A stretch of 64,000 bases of DNA. Origin: Astropecten irregularis (lineage: Eukaryota > Echinodermata > Asteroidea > Paxillosida > Astropectinidae). Position 1 is the first letter of the stretch; each line of letters starts with the position of its first letter. The position numbers and the translations under genes were made by a program. The DNA lies in contig OZ020250.1 of NCBI GenBank assembly GCA_963971285.1, forward strand, positions 11,268,499 through 11,332,498, read 5' to 3'. Positions 1 through 10,852 of the stretch are shown in pieces. The notes below the pieces were generated by a model. The model was not told the DNA's origin, did not search any database, and saw nothing but the letters and a program-made list of their open reading frames with translations.

Positions 1-309
1 TTGAGAAATTTTGGCTTAAAATGTGGAACTACATTGTTTTGAACGTGGTAGGTTGCTTCATGAAAACCGGCTGCAAGTTGGTTCGGGAAAATGGACATTT
101 TGGGGGTGTTTTTTTCTTGGGGCAATTAGCAAAAAATCTGATCGGCTAACTATCAAAAAATTGAAAGGAATCGGGCAGATGAGGGTTCAAGCTTTGTTTT
201 GAATTATTGCACCAATCACTGAGAGACTCCTGGATGGGATTTTTTGAACTGTGAAGTTGACGTATTTTACACTAAAGTCAATGGGAGTTTATTTAGTGTG
301 GTGCACCCT
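1..309. repeat. 3' part of a 1455-bp satellite unit, left of the CACTA insertion
   Basis: Bases 1-309 match 10545-10853 of the main array base for base as far as I can read. The segment is the last 308 bp of the internal TIR element plus one more base. The unit is cut after the trinucleotide CCT (307-309) and resumes at 9395 with CCT then ATAGTACACAAG, so 1-309 and 9395 onward were once contiguous. The array therefore very probably extends to the left of the window. No coding function is visible. Confidence 0.95.
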
Positions 310-356
310 CACTATGAAAATCTCCTCGGTTAAAATATCCGTTTCTCGGTTAAATT

Positions 357-560
357 AATTTTAACCGAGTTTTCACCCTTGTTTAACCTTGCGGTTTTTG
401 TTGCCCAGCCCGCCGCATTTCAACCGAGTTTTAACCGAGTAAATATGCGTCTGGATGTCATTTGTTTACACAAGGGAAGATCGGTGGATTGTGATAAGCA
501 GGACCCAGAATCTAACCTTTTTTTAACCGAGTACAGCATAACATTTCTGTCAACGTACCG
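357..560. repeat. Left subterminal repeats of the CACTA element
   Basis: TTTTAACCGAGT-like words recur at about 357-372, 421-440 and 521-533, next to two more inside the TIR. In CACTA elements such subterminal motifs are the usual transposase-binding sites; that role is inferred here. Confidence 0.7.
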
Positions 561-3500
561 AACATAATTGACAAGTGGTTAATGGTCTTGTCCTCTGGGA
601 ATGATTGGCCTTACCAGGCCCTCGAGGTCATCTAGAACACCACACCACTGGGACCGTGACTGCTCGCAACACTTTTAGGCCTACAGTCATATTATAAGTA
701 GCTGGGTAAGTGGTTAGAGCTAGGATCGAAGCTCACTGACTTATCTTCCACCTTTGATGTCACTTGCCGTTCAGAACAGTGATATGTTTTATATCAAAAA
801 TTGATTTTTCTAAAATAATTTGAAATAAAAGTGTCAAAAAGGGATCATGTCAAAATTATACTATCATGTGGGGAAACTGCGTCCGTGATGCATGGGTGGG
901 TGCGGATATGTGTGTGTGGCGGTGCGGGGTGGGGGCTCCCCCTATACGTACAATTCGTTTGATCCTGGTAAGATCGAGGTATTTTGATACTCGCTTTCGA
1001 TTCACGTGATCAAAATGCAATTTAATTTAACTAATCGAATCGTAAATGATACAAGAGGCAAAGGTCTATTGATATATTTATATATGAATGAACTATTTAT
1101 ATACGGCATTCAGATAGGGTTGTCATTTTGGGAAAGTGGGCATAATCTCAGTGTCATATCACACAAAGTCAAGACTGTGCCATGCCCGTGATCAAGAAAG
1201 AAGTGGGCTGTGTCGTACTCAAGGTCTTGTGGTCAATCTACATATTTTGGGTGGGCACCCAGCCATGGACTAGTGGTGATTGCGTCCTTCGGCAAGATGC
1301 GTTGTCACCTATTGCTCCTCGTCACCACAATTTCTTATAAAATGTTTCGTTGTCATAATTTTGGTGTTTTTATATGATGAAAAAAAACGATCTGTAAGTG
1401 ACCACACGGGGCGCATGAAAGGAGGGCTTGTTCCGGACCCCGCATACCAAACACCGTCTCGGGGACAATAAATGATTTTTGCGAACGTAATTTCGATACA
1501 TAATAGCTAACTGAGGCAAAACATATTCCTTGGCTGAAATGTTGATTTGGTCAAAATGTTTGACTGTTCGGCGCCCGGCCGCGTTTCGAACGGCTAAACT
1601 TGGAATAATGCATGCTTTGATAGAACAACCAACTTGGTTAAAACATCTTTCCCGCCGGTAATGTTGTCTTTACGAGAAACTGGTAGGCTGTAGGCCTATT
1701 CCTTTGTACGGGATTGATTTTTTTTTTCAAGGGGATAGGCCTATGGTTTTTTTTTTCGGGTGGGGATTGATGATTGTTCAGGGGAATTAATTGGGTATTT
1801 TATTTTAGGCAATCGGTTTTTTTTTTTTTTTTGCTAGGGGGATCGGGATTTTTATTATGAGGGGTATTGGGATATTCAAGTTCAGGGGACAATTTTTTTC
1901 GTGCGAAATTTATATAACGATCGAGACAGGCCAGGGGCCCTGTGTGATTGTCTGCCCGGCCGACAATAACTGCGATCGATTAAAAAGCTTAAAATGTCGG
2001 TAGGCCCTCCCCATGTTGTGTTCCACCAGGCCTCAAATGTTTCACGGCGGCCACGCGGCCATGGCAGTAGCTCGGTGCGATGCATATGCAGTTGGATAAC
2101 AATTACGTTCCACGCGGTACAGAGGGCTACCTGACTACACTACTAGGCCTACACATGCACACAACGTTACACATAATGTTCGTCGCCAACATCTGACCAC
2201 TAACCGTGTATTGGGCCCAATAATTTCAGCTACACGTGCGTTGTGACTATTTCGCTGGTGCACGTTTATTTATCGTGGTTATTACGATGCGCGCGAATAC
2301 CAGTTGTGGAAATTTCGAGATCCCTTGGGACTTCCCCTTGAGCACGCAATCTTCATTTAGTCAGCTCCCAGGGTAATTGTTTTGAGTACAGTAATATTGG
2401 TATTGGGAATACGACGGATGAACACGTGCAGTTGGAGCTTAGGCGATACAGATGGAAATTATTAGCCCGTAAACAATATAATTATATCTCATGGTTTGAA
2501 AGTGGAGTAAATTTATACTATAATATCAGACACCATGGATGAATCTCTGTTCCTACCAGAAGTAGCTTATCTACGATCTGTTTCTATGATCACAACTTGT
2601 TGGCATTCCACACTGACACGGAACATGCGGAAACCTACATGTAGGCCTACAATAATTTTCGGTATTAATATTAACCACCCTATAACATCGACAAAATTAT
2701 CTCGAGGTCGGGTGAGTTTGCTTTATACCCTGAATTTGAATTTCATATATCCTTCCATGGATTCATAATTACATAATGTAGGGGCCTATATAACTAATGA
2801 CCATAATGAACATTGGTAAACTTTAAAAGTGTAGGCCAACTGACTCGTTAAAAAAGAAGTGTAAGTTCATGGCATTATCATTTTCAAAATAAATCGGTTA
2901 CGTATCAGTACGTATCCAATAAATACTAATGAATGTACATGTATATCTAATTGTTGTTTCAGTATTGCAGATGACATGACGAGTTGTTCAAGTAGCACCA
3001 GTGGTAGAGAAAAGGCGAATCGGTGTAGGACTACTTACTCCAATGACTAGATGTGCCTTTTAGACATTTTGAATACATGTACTACAGGTGGTGATTTCCG
3101 AATGTCTAATGGTAAATAATTCCATAATTTAGGGGCCGGGCAATGAACCAATGCCCATCATAATTGCTTTTGTTTTATTTATTTTTTTTGACTGATAATG
3201 AGCAGTTTACAGCAGTTTACGGTTATGAATAAATACAATTCGTTAAATCAATTCAGTGGTCCCAGGCATGGCGTGCCCAATCGTCATTATGCTGATCGGG
3301 CTTGGCGTTTCCCACAATTATGTGTAAAAATATAGATGTCGGAGTATAATGATAAATGGTATGCCCATTCTGCATGGTATCCGAATAAAGTTACTCCAAG
3401 GCTGCGGCCAAGAAACCCAATCTTTTCTCCTCATGTTGTTTTGTTGAGAGAGTCTGAGTATATTTCCTACTATAGTTAGCTCGAATTACTTGTAAGTCTT

Positions 3501-6127
3501 TACTCAGCGAGCCCTCACCCTCCGGATGCATGGCCAGCCGTCACCCTCCGGATGCATGGCCAGCCGTCCGTTCCACTGTAGTAATTAAGAATTATCCCGC
3601 CCAACTTTGGTCAACATCCCTTTGAGACAATTCCTTCTTAATAAGGTTTAATCATGTAAAGTGAAATAATGATAATACCGTACGTATGATGGATGCACAT
3701 AGTAAGGTAACTTAATTGTCTTGAAATGTATAATTAAGTGTATTGCAATTGGACAGAGGTTTTTTTTCTCTCTGCCTTGCACACACAACAGTTGTTCAAA
3801 GAAAGAAAAATAACCGATTTTGTGTTTGTAAAACCTAGATGATTGATGTGAATTGGATCCAATGAAGTACCGACCGGTAGTAGGCCAACCAAAAAATAGT
3901 GTGGTGCCTCCACCACCCCCTTAGATCTGCCGCTGAGAAGGTCTTGAACCAAGACCAATGTACGTTATTATCTATAAAGAAACATACAGATCGTCTGCAC
4001 TCTGGAAAATCTTGCCGAACGATGCGCGGGAAATCACCAGACAGGCCTTCGCCATGGCGGGAAAATGTAATGAGATCCAGCTGTTTCAGCTCCATGTTTC
4101 AACACAACACTTGCCTAGCACACAAGTACATGTACACCCATACCAGCAGTGTGCAGATACAAGATGAAGCATCATGTTGTTTTGGCACCGAGATTAGATA
4201 CTCTAGTACCAGTTTGCGTATTTTTTCTCAGTCGACGCATTGTTTACACAATTCAATCAGTGGACGGAGGTAGCTTGCAGTTGCAAATCGAAAGGTAGGT
4301 CAACGTTGCAATTTCCAGTAAATTATCGTAGTTTTAACAGGGAATTTTCACGACTGTCTTACTACTACCATGAACCACAGTTGTTCGCCATTTTGGCTCA
4401 CTTATTACAGATGTTGAAATGACAAGCAATGGCGGCGATACTTATTATTTTGTACATCATTATTATCTGGGGATGCTTTGGAATTTCAGTGATTATCATT
4501 AGGCCTGTGTGTTCCTTTATAGGAAAAGAGTTACTGTGATTAATGGCTATTTACTTTGTAATTAATCACCTTGTCATTGTCAATTTCATTAATAATAATA
4601 ATAATAATATCAACCTCAATATATGCTAATTTTGTTCACATTGATTACACTGTACACATAAATCTTTCTTTCTTTTCTTTGTTAAAAGATTCAGCAACAG
4701 ACTAACCATCCATGGTCTGACGGAGATAGGCTAGGCCCGCCCTTTGCCACATCAGGGTCGAACACTTTGTGGACAATAATGCCATGGGTCGCCATTTTGG
4801 GAAAATACTAGTACTACAACTTAAGCAGTGACACCATGCAAGTGCTCCGATGTGATGCAAAAAAACAGATGCGCTGTACGTGAGGTTTCGCGAGTGGCAG
4901 CTTCTACACTACAGGCTAAATGGTAAGATCTTACATTAATTTTTGAAGAACATTATTTCCAACCATTCCCAAAGCAGATACATTTTGGACAGTTAGGGAT
5001 GATGACTTGTAAAATTAGAACAATATACTGTAGTACCTTGTACAGGGGCGATTAAATTCCATGTACTGAGAGTTTGATATACAGTTGGTTTTATAGTATA
5101 GTCGGTATCAGCATGGAGCTACAAAAAGAGATGGGTCTATGGTCAGTTATGATACTTTCTCTGGGTTTTACATACATAAATTTACCAATTCTGTTGTGTG
5201 CACAAAATACCAGACCCACTGACCATGTGGCTTCACACATAGTGGGCCGACCTTGAGTGAGCAGAACACGTATTGCTTTGACATGGGGTATATCATGTAG
5301 CTAGGGGGACCACCCATGGTTGTCAAAATAAAAGCCGAACATATCTCAGATCGGACTAGGTTTTGGATTTGGGAGTGATTATATAACCCAGTGGTATCCA
5401 CACAAGCATTGCACTAAAAGCAGATACAACTCATTAAACTCGATAAATTGTTTTTGGTAAATTACGCGTTGTGGATCACAATCATCTGCAGAAGCAGTCT
5501 GTGAATATCGCACTGTTGGGCACAGGATGACTGATTTCACAAGATTAATTAAATGCGTATACATTTTTTGTGTGCGTTTAACCAACAGGTAAAAGACGGA
5601 CACGGGAATATGGAGCCCCAATCCAAAGCAACTGACTCTAAAGTATCATGAAGAGGAGATGTGACGAGAATTCAGCATCTTGTGTAAACTAAAACATTTC
5701 ACAATTTAGGCCTATGACAAATCCGCCCAAATTCTGCGATTCACAGGTTCTTTGTTCGTTTTGGGTTGTTTGTTCGTTTGTTTGATTTGATTTGATTTGA
5801 TTATTTATTTATATATTTATTTATTTTTTGGGGGGGGCGGCTCGGAACTTATGGTGTAAGGCAGTGTCATGTTTCACAACCTTTCCAAGAATGCAACATT
5901 TGAATTGAAGAATGGCAATCGATTAAGTTATCTTACAATTAGGCCTATATTGTCTACTCCCTCGATACCGAAGCTAGGTGTATGAAAATGTGTCGAGTTA
6001 ACTTAATTTTTACAATCAAGGTGTCTTGATATATACGTAAGAATAGCATTTATTTAGGCTTAATGAACAAATATTCAAGTTTAGAATCATGATATACTGT
6101 ACATGTTTATCATAAAAGAAACATATT
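561..6127. other. CACTA element interior, left part; no recognisable gene
   Basis: This stretch is AT-rich with many short open frames in all directions, none over about 124 codons and none recognised. It contains T-rich tracts (1720-1830), a 26-bp direct duplication (3511-3565), an AAT microsatellite (about 4592-4610), a TTTGA run (about 5777-5803) and many AGGCCT words. A multi-exon transposase gene cannot be excluded by eye. Confidence 0.5.
3511..3565. repeat. 26-bp tandem duplication
   Basis: A 26-bp segment beginning TCACCCTCCGGATGCATGG occurs twice head to tail with no visible difference. It is a recent local duplication inside the CACTA element. Confidence 0.85.
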
Positions 6128-7470
6128 CCTCGATCCTGGAGCTCATACATTGAGAATGGGTGGTTACATTTTATTGTACGATCCTGGAGTCTCTTTGTGC
6201 TGAGATGGGTGGAAGGTGTGACCAATACAAAAATCAAATTCAACTCTTTAGCTACAGGTCCATTTTAGGTACCGTATTAGATATTCCTCGATCCTGGAGC
6301 TCATACATTGAGAATGGGTGGTTACATTTTATTGTACGATCCTGGAGTCTCTTTGTGCTGAGATGGGTGGAAGGTTTGACCCATAAAAAATCAAATTCAA
6401 CTCTTTAGCTACAGGTCCATTTTAGGTATTAGATATTCCTCGATCCTGGAGCTCATACATTGAGAATGGGTGGTTACATTTTATTGTACGATCCTGGAGT
6501 CTCTTTGTGCTGAGATGGGTGGAAGGTGTGACCAATACAAAAATCAAATTCAACTCTTTAGCTACAGGTCCATTTTAGGTATTAGATATTCCTCGATCCT
6601 GGAGCTCATACATTGAGAATGGGTGGTTACATTTTATTGTACGATCCTGGAGTCTCTTTGTGCTGAGATGGGTGGAAGGTGTGACCCATACAAAAATCAA
6701 ATTCAACTCTTTAGCTACAGGTCCATTTTAGGTACCGTATTAGATATTCCTCGATCCTGGAGCTCATACATTGAGAATGGGTGGTTACATTTTATTGTAC
6801 GATCCTGGAGTCTCTTTGTGCTGAGATGGGTGGAAGGTTTGACCCATAAAAAATAAAATTCAACTCTTTAGCTACAGGTCCATTTTAGGTATTAGACAAT
6901 TATAGTAAACATATTCCTCGATCCTGGAGCTCATACATTGAGAATGGGTGGTTACATTTTATTGTACGATCCTGGAGTCTCTTTGTGCTGAGATGGGTGG
7001 AAGGTGTGACCCATAAAAAAAAATCAAATTCAACTCTTTAGCTACAGGTCCATTTTAGGTATTAGATATTCCTCGATCCTGGAGCTCATACATTGAGAAT
7101 GGGTGGATACATTTTATTGTACGATCCTGGAGTCTCTTTGTGCTGAGATGGGTGGAAGGTGTGACCAATACAAAAATCAAATTCAACTCTTTAGCTACAG
7201 GTCAATTTTAGGTATTAGATATTTTTCGATCCTGGAGCTCATACATTGAGAATGGGTGGTTACATTTAATTGTACGATCCTGGAGTCTCTTTGTGCTGAG
7301 ATGGGTGGAAGGTGTGACCAATACAAAAATCAAATTCAACTCTTTAGCTACAGGTCCATTTTAGGTATTAGATATTCCTCGATCCTGGAGCTCATACATT
7401 GAGAATGGGTGGTTACATTTAATTGTACGATCCTGGAGTCTCTTTGTGCTGAGATGGGTGGAAGGATGAT
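6128..7470. repeat. Tandem repeat, ~152-168 bp unit, about 9 copies
   Basis: The word CCTCGATCCTGGAGCTC recurs at 6128, 6286, 6438, 6591, 6749, 6916, 7071, (degenerate) about 7224 and 7377. Each unit holds two CGATCCTGGAG half-motifs about 50 bp apart. Length variants come from an optional ACCGT before TTAGATATT and from A-run changes, and long and short units partly alternate. A degenerate unit follows at 7555-7650. Short open frames here merely translate the repeat. The array lies wholly inside the CACTA element. Confidence 0.93.
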
Positions 7471-7659
7471 AAGTATTTGGATCCACACAAAATCAGTAAA
7501 TTTTACTCTTTATTTCCAAGATCATATTAGGTATGAGATAGTAATCAAAGTCCTCGATCCTGGATCCTGGATCCTCATACATTGACTGAATTGGTGGTTA
7601 CATTTTGTACGATCCTGGAGTCCCTTGTGTTGAGATGGGCGGAAAGAACTGTTGAAACC

Positions 7660-9180
7660 CACGTGAAATCGAAATATTACCTTCAAATTGCACAACAAAC
7701 CTCTTTAGGCTCTTATATTCGGCCGCATGTTGTTGTTTTATGTATAAGTTGATTTATAAACTTAACGGTTTAATTAAATATCCGTTAACGAATACAATTA
7801 TTGCAAGCTTCATTGCAACTGCAGCAACTTTTATGTTTCCAATCACTCGGTCTGTTCGCTTCTTGCATAACCGTATACTTTCATGGACAGTAGTTGTGTG
7901 GGGACAACATTGTTTACACTATCTCTAGAGTTGGTAATTCTCTTATCTGATTCTGATGGACTCATCGGTTTCTATCAAGGTTATGAGAGGGTGTAGGGAG
8001 TTTTATGGAGGTCATGTCAATTGAGACCCACACAAGCCCTTGCTTCAAGGAGATGGCCCACGCGTATTATTATTATTATAATGCATTCGTTTTTGTTTTT
8101 TCATTCTTGTACAAAAGGTATGTTATTGAATATTGTCAAATTATTAATTGTTCTGCTTTAAATACCCAATCGTTTTTAAGTATCCAAAAAAGGTGAATTT
8201 TCTAAGAAAAGAAATGAAATGTCATATGAGAATATATATGTTTGTCTTCATTTTGAATATGTAAAAAGCAATGCGGCATGCCGACGAACAGTCATTGAAG
8301 ACGTTCATTATATCGGCAGTTTTTGCGTGTAAAATACAAGTCGAGCAAATTCCAGGATATAGGCCTATAATAATTCTATTCCTTTGTTTATCCGAAAGGT
8401 ACAAAGCTATCATCAAGGCAGGTAAATCATGATACCAAATGTCGCCTTTTCAGCATATTCTTTAGCTGAGTGTGTAGGCCTAAGAGATCGAATAAAGTCC
8501 ACACAATTCAAACAGTTTTAGCCTCCAAATTATATATATTCCTGAAAAATGTCAACGTCTGATTCGCCGTTTCCAGTGGCAATGGATGGACAACTCGGCT
8601 CGTCATCACAAGGAGTCTTTTTCAAGGCATTATTGTCATTGAACATTAGTAGGCAAAAGGTTGGTGTTTTTTTTTGCCTGGTAAATGTTTGTATTATTCT
8701 TTTTGTACGAAAATCTGTCGTCAGTATAAGACTACCAAAACGCGCAATTCATTTATTCATTGTTATTCGTGATGATTTTACGTTACACATAAAGGAGGGG
8801 GGCACAGACATCCGTTGATTGGTCACGTAATTCCCCCACACTTGACTCACACACACACACCCACAAACACAAATTAGTTCCCCACAGCCGTGCAGACAAA
8901 TCTGATGACCGTCCATCTAGTCATGGAGGTTATGGTCTCGTTTAGGTGCAGACTGAATTGTCACAGATATCCTAGGCTGGCCCAGTTCTATGTGTTGTGA
9001 ATCAAGTTACATGCTTGGGACGCAAAGCTGTAAAGTGGCCTCAATGAGGACAACACGTCCCTCGTGCGTGATTAAATAAACATTAACTGTTAGGCCTCAG
9101 GCATGTGGCGTCCGATCCCACCACAAAATTAATGAGTCTGACCTCGAAGTACACTCTGGGGTATAGCTCCATGGTTTCAA
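7660..9180. other. CACTA element interior, right part; no recognisable gene
   Basis: AT-rich sequence without a supportable gene. An 89-codon frame at 8549-8818 begins in a plausible context and has a possible splice donor (AAAG|GTTGGT near 8659), but I recognise no domain. A short CA run lies near 8850. Confidence 0.4.
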
Positions 9181-9347
9181 CCCCATTTTAACCGAGTCAA
9201 ACACAGAGACGAACTGGCCGCAGAGTTGCCCCAAGGTTCTTCAGGGGAGTATCAAGTTTTAACCGAGTTTTAACCACAACATTTTCCAAGGATTTTTTCA
9301 CCTCAATTTAACCATGGTTAAATTCACGTTAAAAACAGGAAACCCCC
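9181..9347. repeat. Right subterminal repeats of the CACTA element
   Basis: TTTTAACCGAGT-type words recur at about 9186-9198 and 9257-9275, and a palindromic TTTAACCATGGTTAAA lies at about 9307-9322. They mirror the left subterminal cluster. Confidence 0.7.
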
Positions 9348-9649
9348 AATTTAACCGAGAAACGGATATTTTAACCGAGGAGATTTTCATAGTGCCTATA
9401 GTACACAAGATGGCGGCGCATCGGAAGCCATTTTGTGATAGCGCCACCACTCTGTTTTTAGAGGCGAGAACGGAAAAAAGCTGTATAAGACCAAGTTTTT
9501 CATCAGATTTTGTTAAATATTTCCCGAAAACATCATTCCTAATACGCATAAAACCTTGTATTACACAAATACACTGTCTTTTCTACACACTACAAGTTTT
9601 GTTTAGACGAAGGTGGCCCAACTTTTAACCCCAGTAGACCCAAAATTAT

Positions 9650-9826
9650 AACCCTAGCTGACCGAAATTCCAACCCCATCCCCTACATTGTAACCCTAGC
9701 CCCCCAAATTCAACCCTATGACCAGTTCTTAACCCTAAATCGCTCTGATTCCAACCCTAACCCCAGCCGGGGCCCCAGACCTAGACCCAACCCTAGCAAG
9801 CCCCGCCCACCCGCTGACAACCCTAA
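9650..9826. repeat. Degenerate telomere-like AACCCTA motifs (first of 11 copies)
   Basis: Seven AACCCTA words, spaced about 15-35 bp apart and separated by unrelated sequence, occur in 177 bp, together with several AACCCC variants. The block repeats in each satellite unit at +1456 and then every 1455 bp. The telomere repeat of most animals is TTAGGG, whose complement is CCCTAA. The link to telomeres is inference. Confidence 0.7.
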
Positions 9827-10369
9827 TGGCTTCTTTCTCACTTTTCAGAGGGGAAATGGTATTCTCAAGAGCAGCGAAATTTGGTGAAATGTAATATGCA
9901 TTGATTAATCCCATAAAAAGTTCATCATATGTCTCAGTATGGATACTGGGGCAGAAATATTCCACTGAACAAACGAAACGCCCCCCCCCCCCCTAAAAAA
10001 AAAAAAAAACACGTGCCAATCTTGACCTTACACCACTTTTCCGTGTGAAATGACACCCTCACCTTGATTAATTAAATTATATGTAATGGCCGGAGCATCA
10101 TTGCATCCTAAAATAGGCATAAAATAACTTTGTGAGAAAATAATATGTGGATTCAGAGCCCGACTTTCCATGGGGTGTACACAATATTATAAGGGAGAAT
10201 GTGCACGTTTGTATGGCCACCACGGGTCAACGACCTAACACATTAAGCCGTGCCGTAGAAAAACGCAATAATATTTTTCAATTTTGTTTTCACATATGAG
10301 ATCAGTGTCATAAACTCTACATTTTGAGCCTAATTAGACAACCAATTTTGAAAGTTAACCCCCCTTACA

Positions 10370-10852
10370 GGGTGCACCACACTAAATAGCTCAAAAATCA
10401 ATGCGCCGAGCTGATTATCATAATGTGTGTACCCTCAAATGTTTTTTAAATATGCAATTTGGGGGGTCGTGCAATTAATATATTGTGTAGTTTTGACTGG
10501 TTATGACAACCTGGGGGTTCAGTGCTTCAGCCTGTTGTGGAGACTTGAGAAATTTTGGCTTAAAATGTGGAACTACATTGTTTTGAACGTGGTAGGTTGC
10601 TTCATGAAAACCGGCTGCAAGTTGGTTCGGGAAAATGGACATTTTGGGGGTGTTTTTTTCTTGGGGCAATTAGCAAAAAATCTGATCGGCTAACTATCAA
10701 AAAATTGAAAGGAATCGGGCAGATGAGGGTTCAAGCTTTGTTTTGAATTATTGCACCAATCACTGAGAGACTCCTGGATGGGATTTTTTGAACTGTGAAG
10801 TTGACGTATTTTACACTAAAGTCAATGGGAGTTTATTTAGTGTGGTGCACCC
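10370..10852. mobile_element. 483-bp TIR element within each satellite unit (first full copy)
   Basis: It starts with GGGTGCACCACACTAAATA and ends with its exact reverse complement (19 bp). It has no coding capacity beyond short chance frames. Copies recur every 1455 bp, the last at 24920-25402, and another partial copy is at 1-308. The structure fits a MITE; the family is not recognised and no TSD is evident, as expected if the array arose by recombination between two copies. Confidence 0.8.

Larger units (their letters stand above)
310..9394. mobile_element. CACTA (EnSpm)-type DNA transposon, 9,085 bp, inserted in the satellite
   Basis: The ends are perfect 47-bp TIRs (310-356 and 9348-9394) starting CACTATGAAAATCTCC. 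They are flanked by a 3-bp direct repeat CCT (307-309 and 9395-9397). Removing the element and one CCT restores the exact sequence found at every other satellite unit junction. Subterminal copies of TTAACCGAG in both orientations cluster at about 330-540 and 9185-9385. A CACT start, 3-bp TSD and subterminal repeats are the known hallmarks of CACTA elements. The longest open frame inside is about 124 codons and none resembles a transposase I recognise, so the copy is either non-autonomous or has an intron-rich, decayed gene. Confidence 0.93.

Noticed and set aside
3899-4273. 124-codon frame as CACTA transposase
   Set aside because: No D-D-E pattern or recognisable domain; the overlapping frames on both strands argue against coding.
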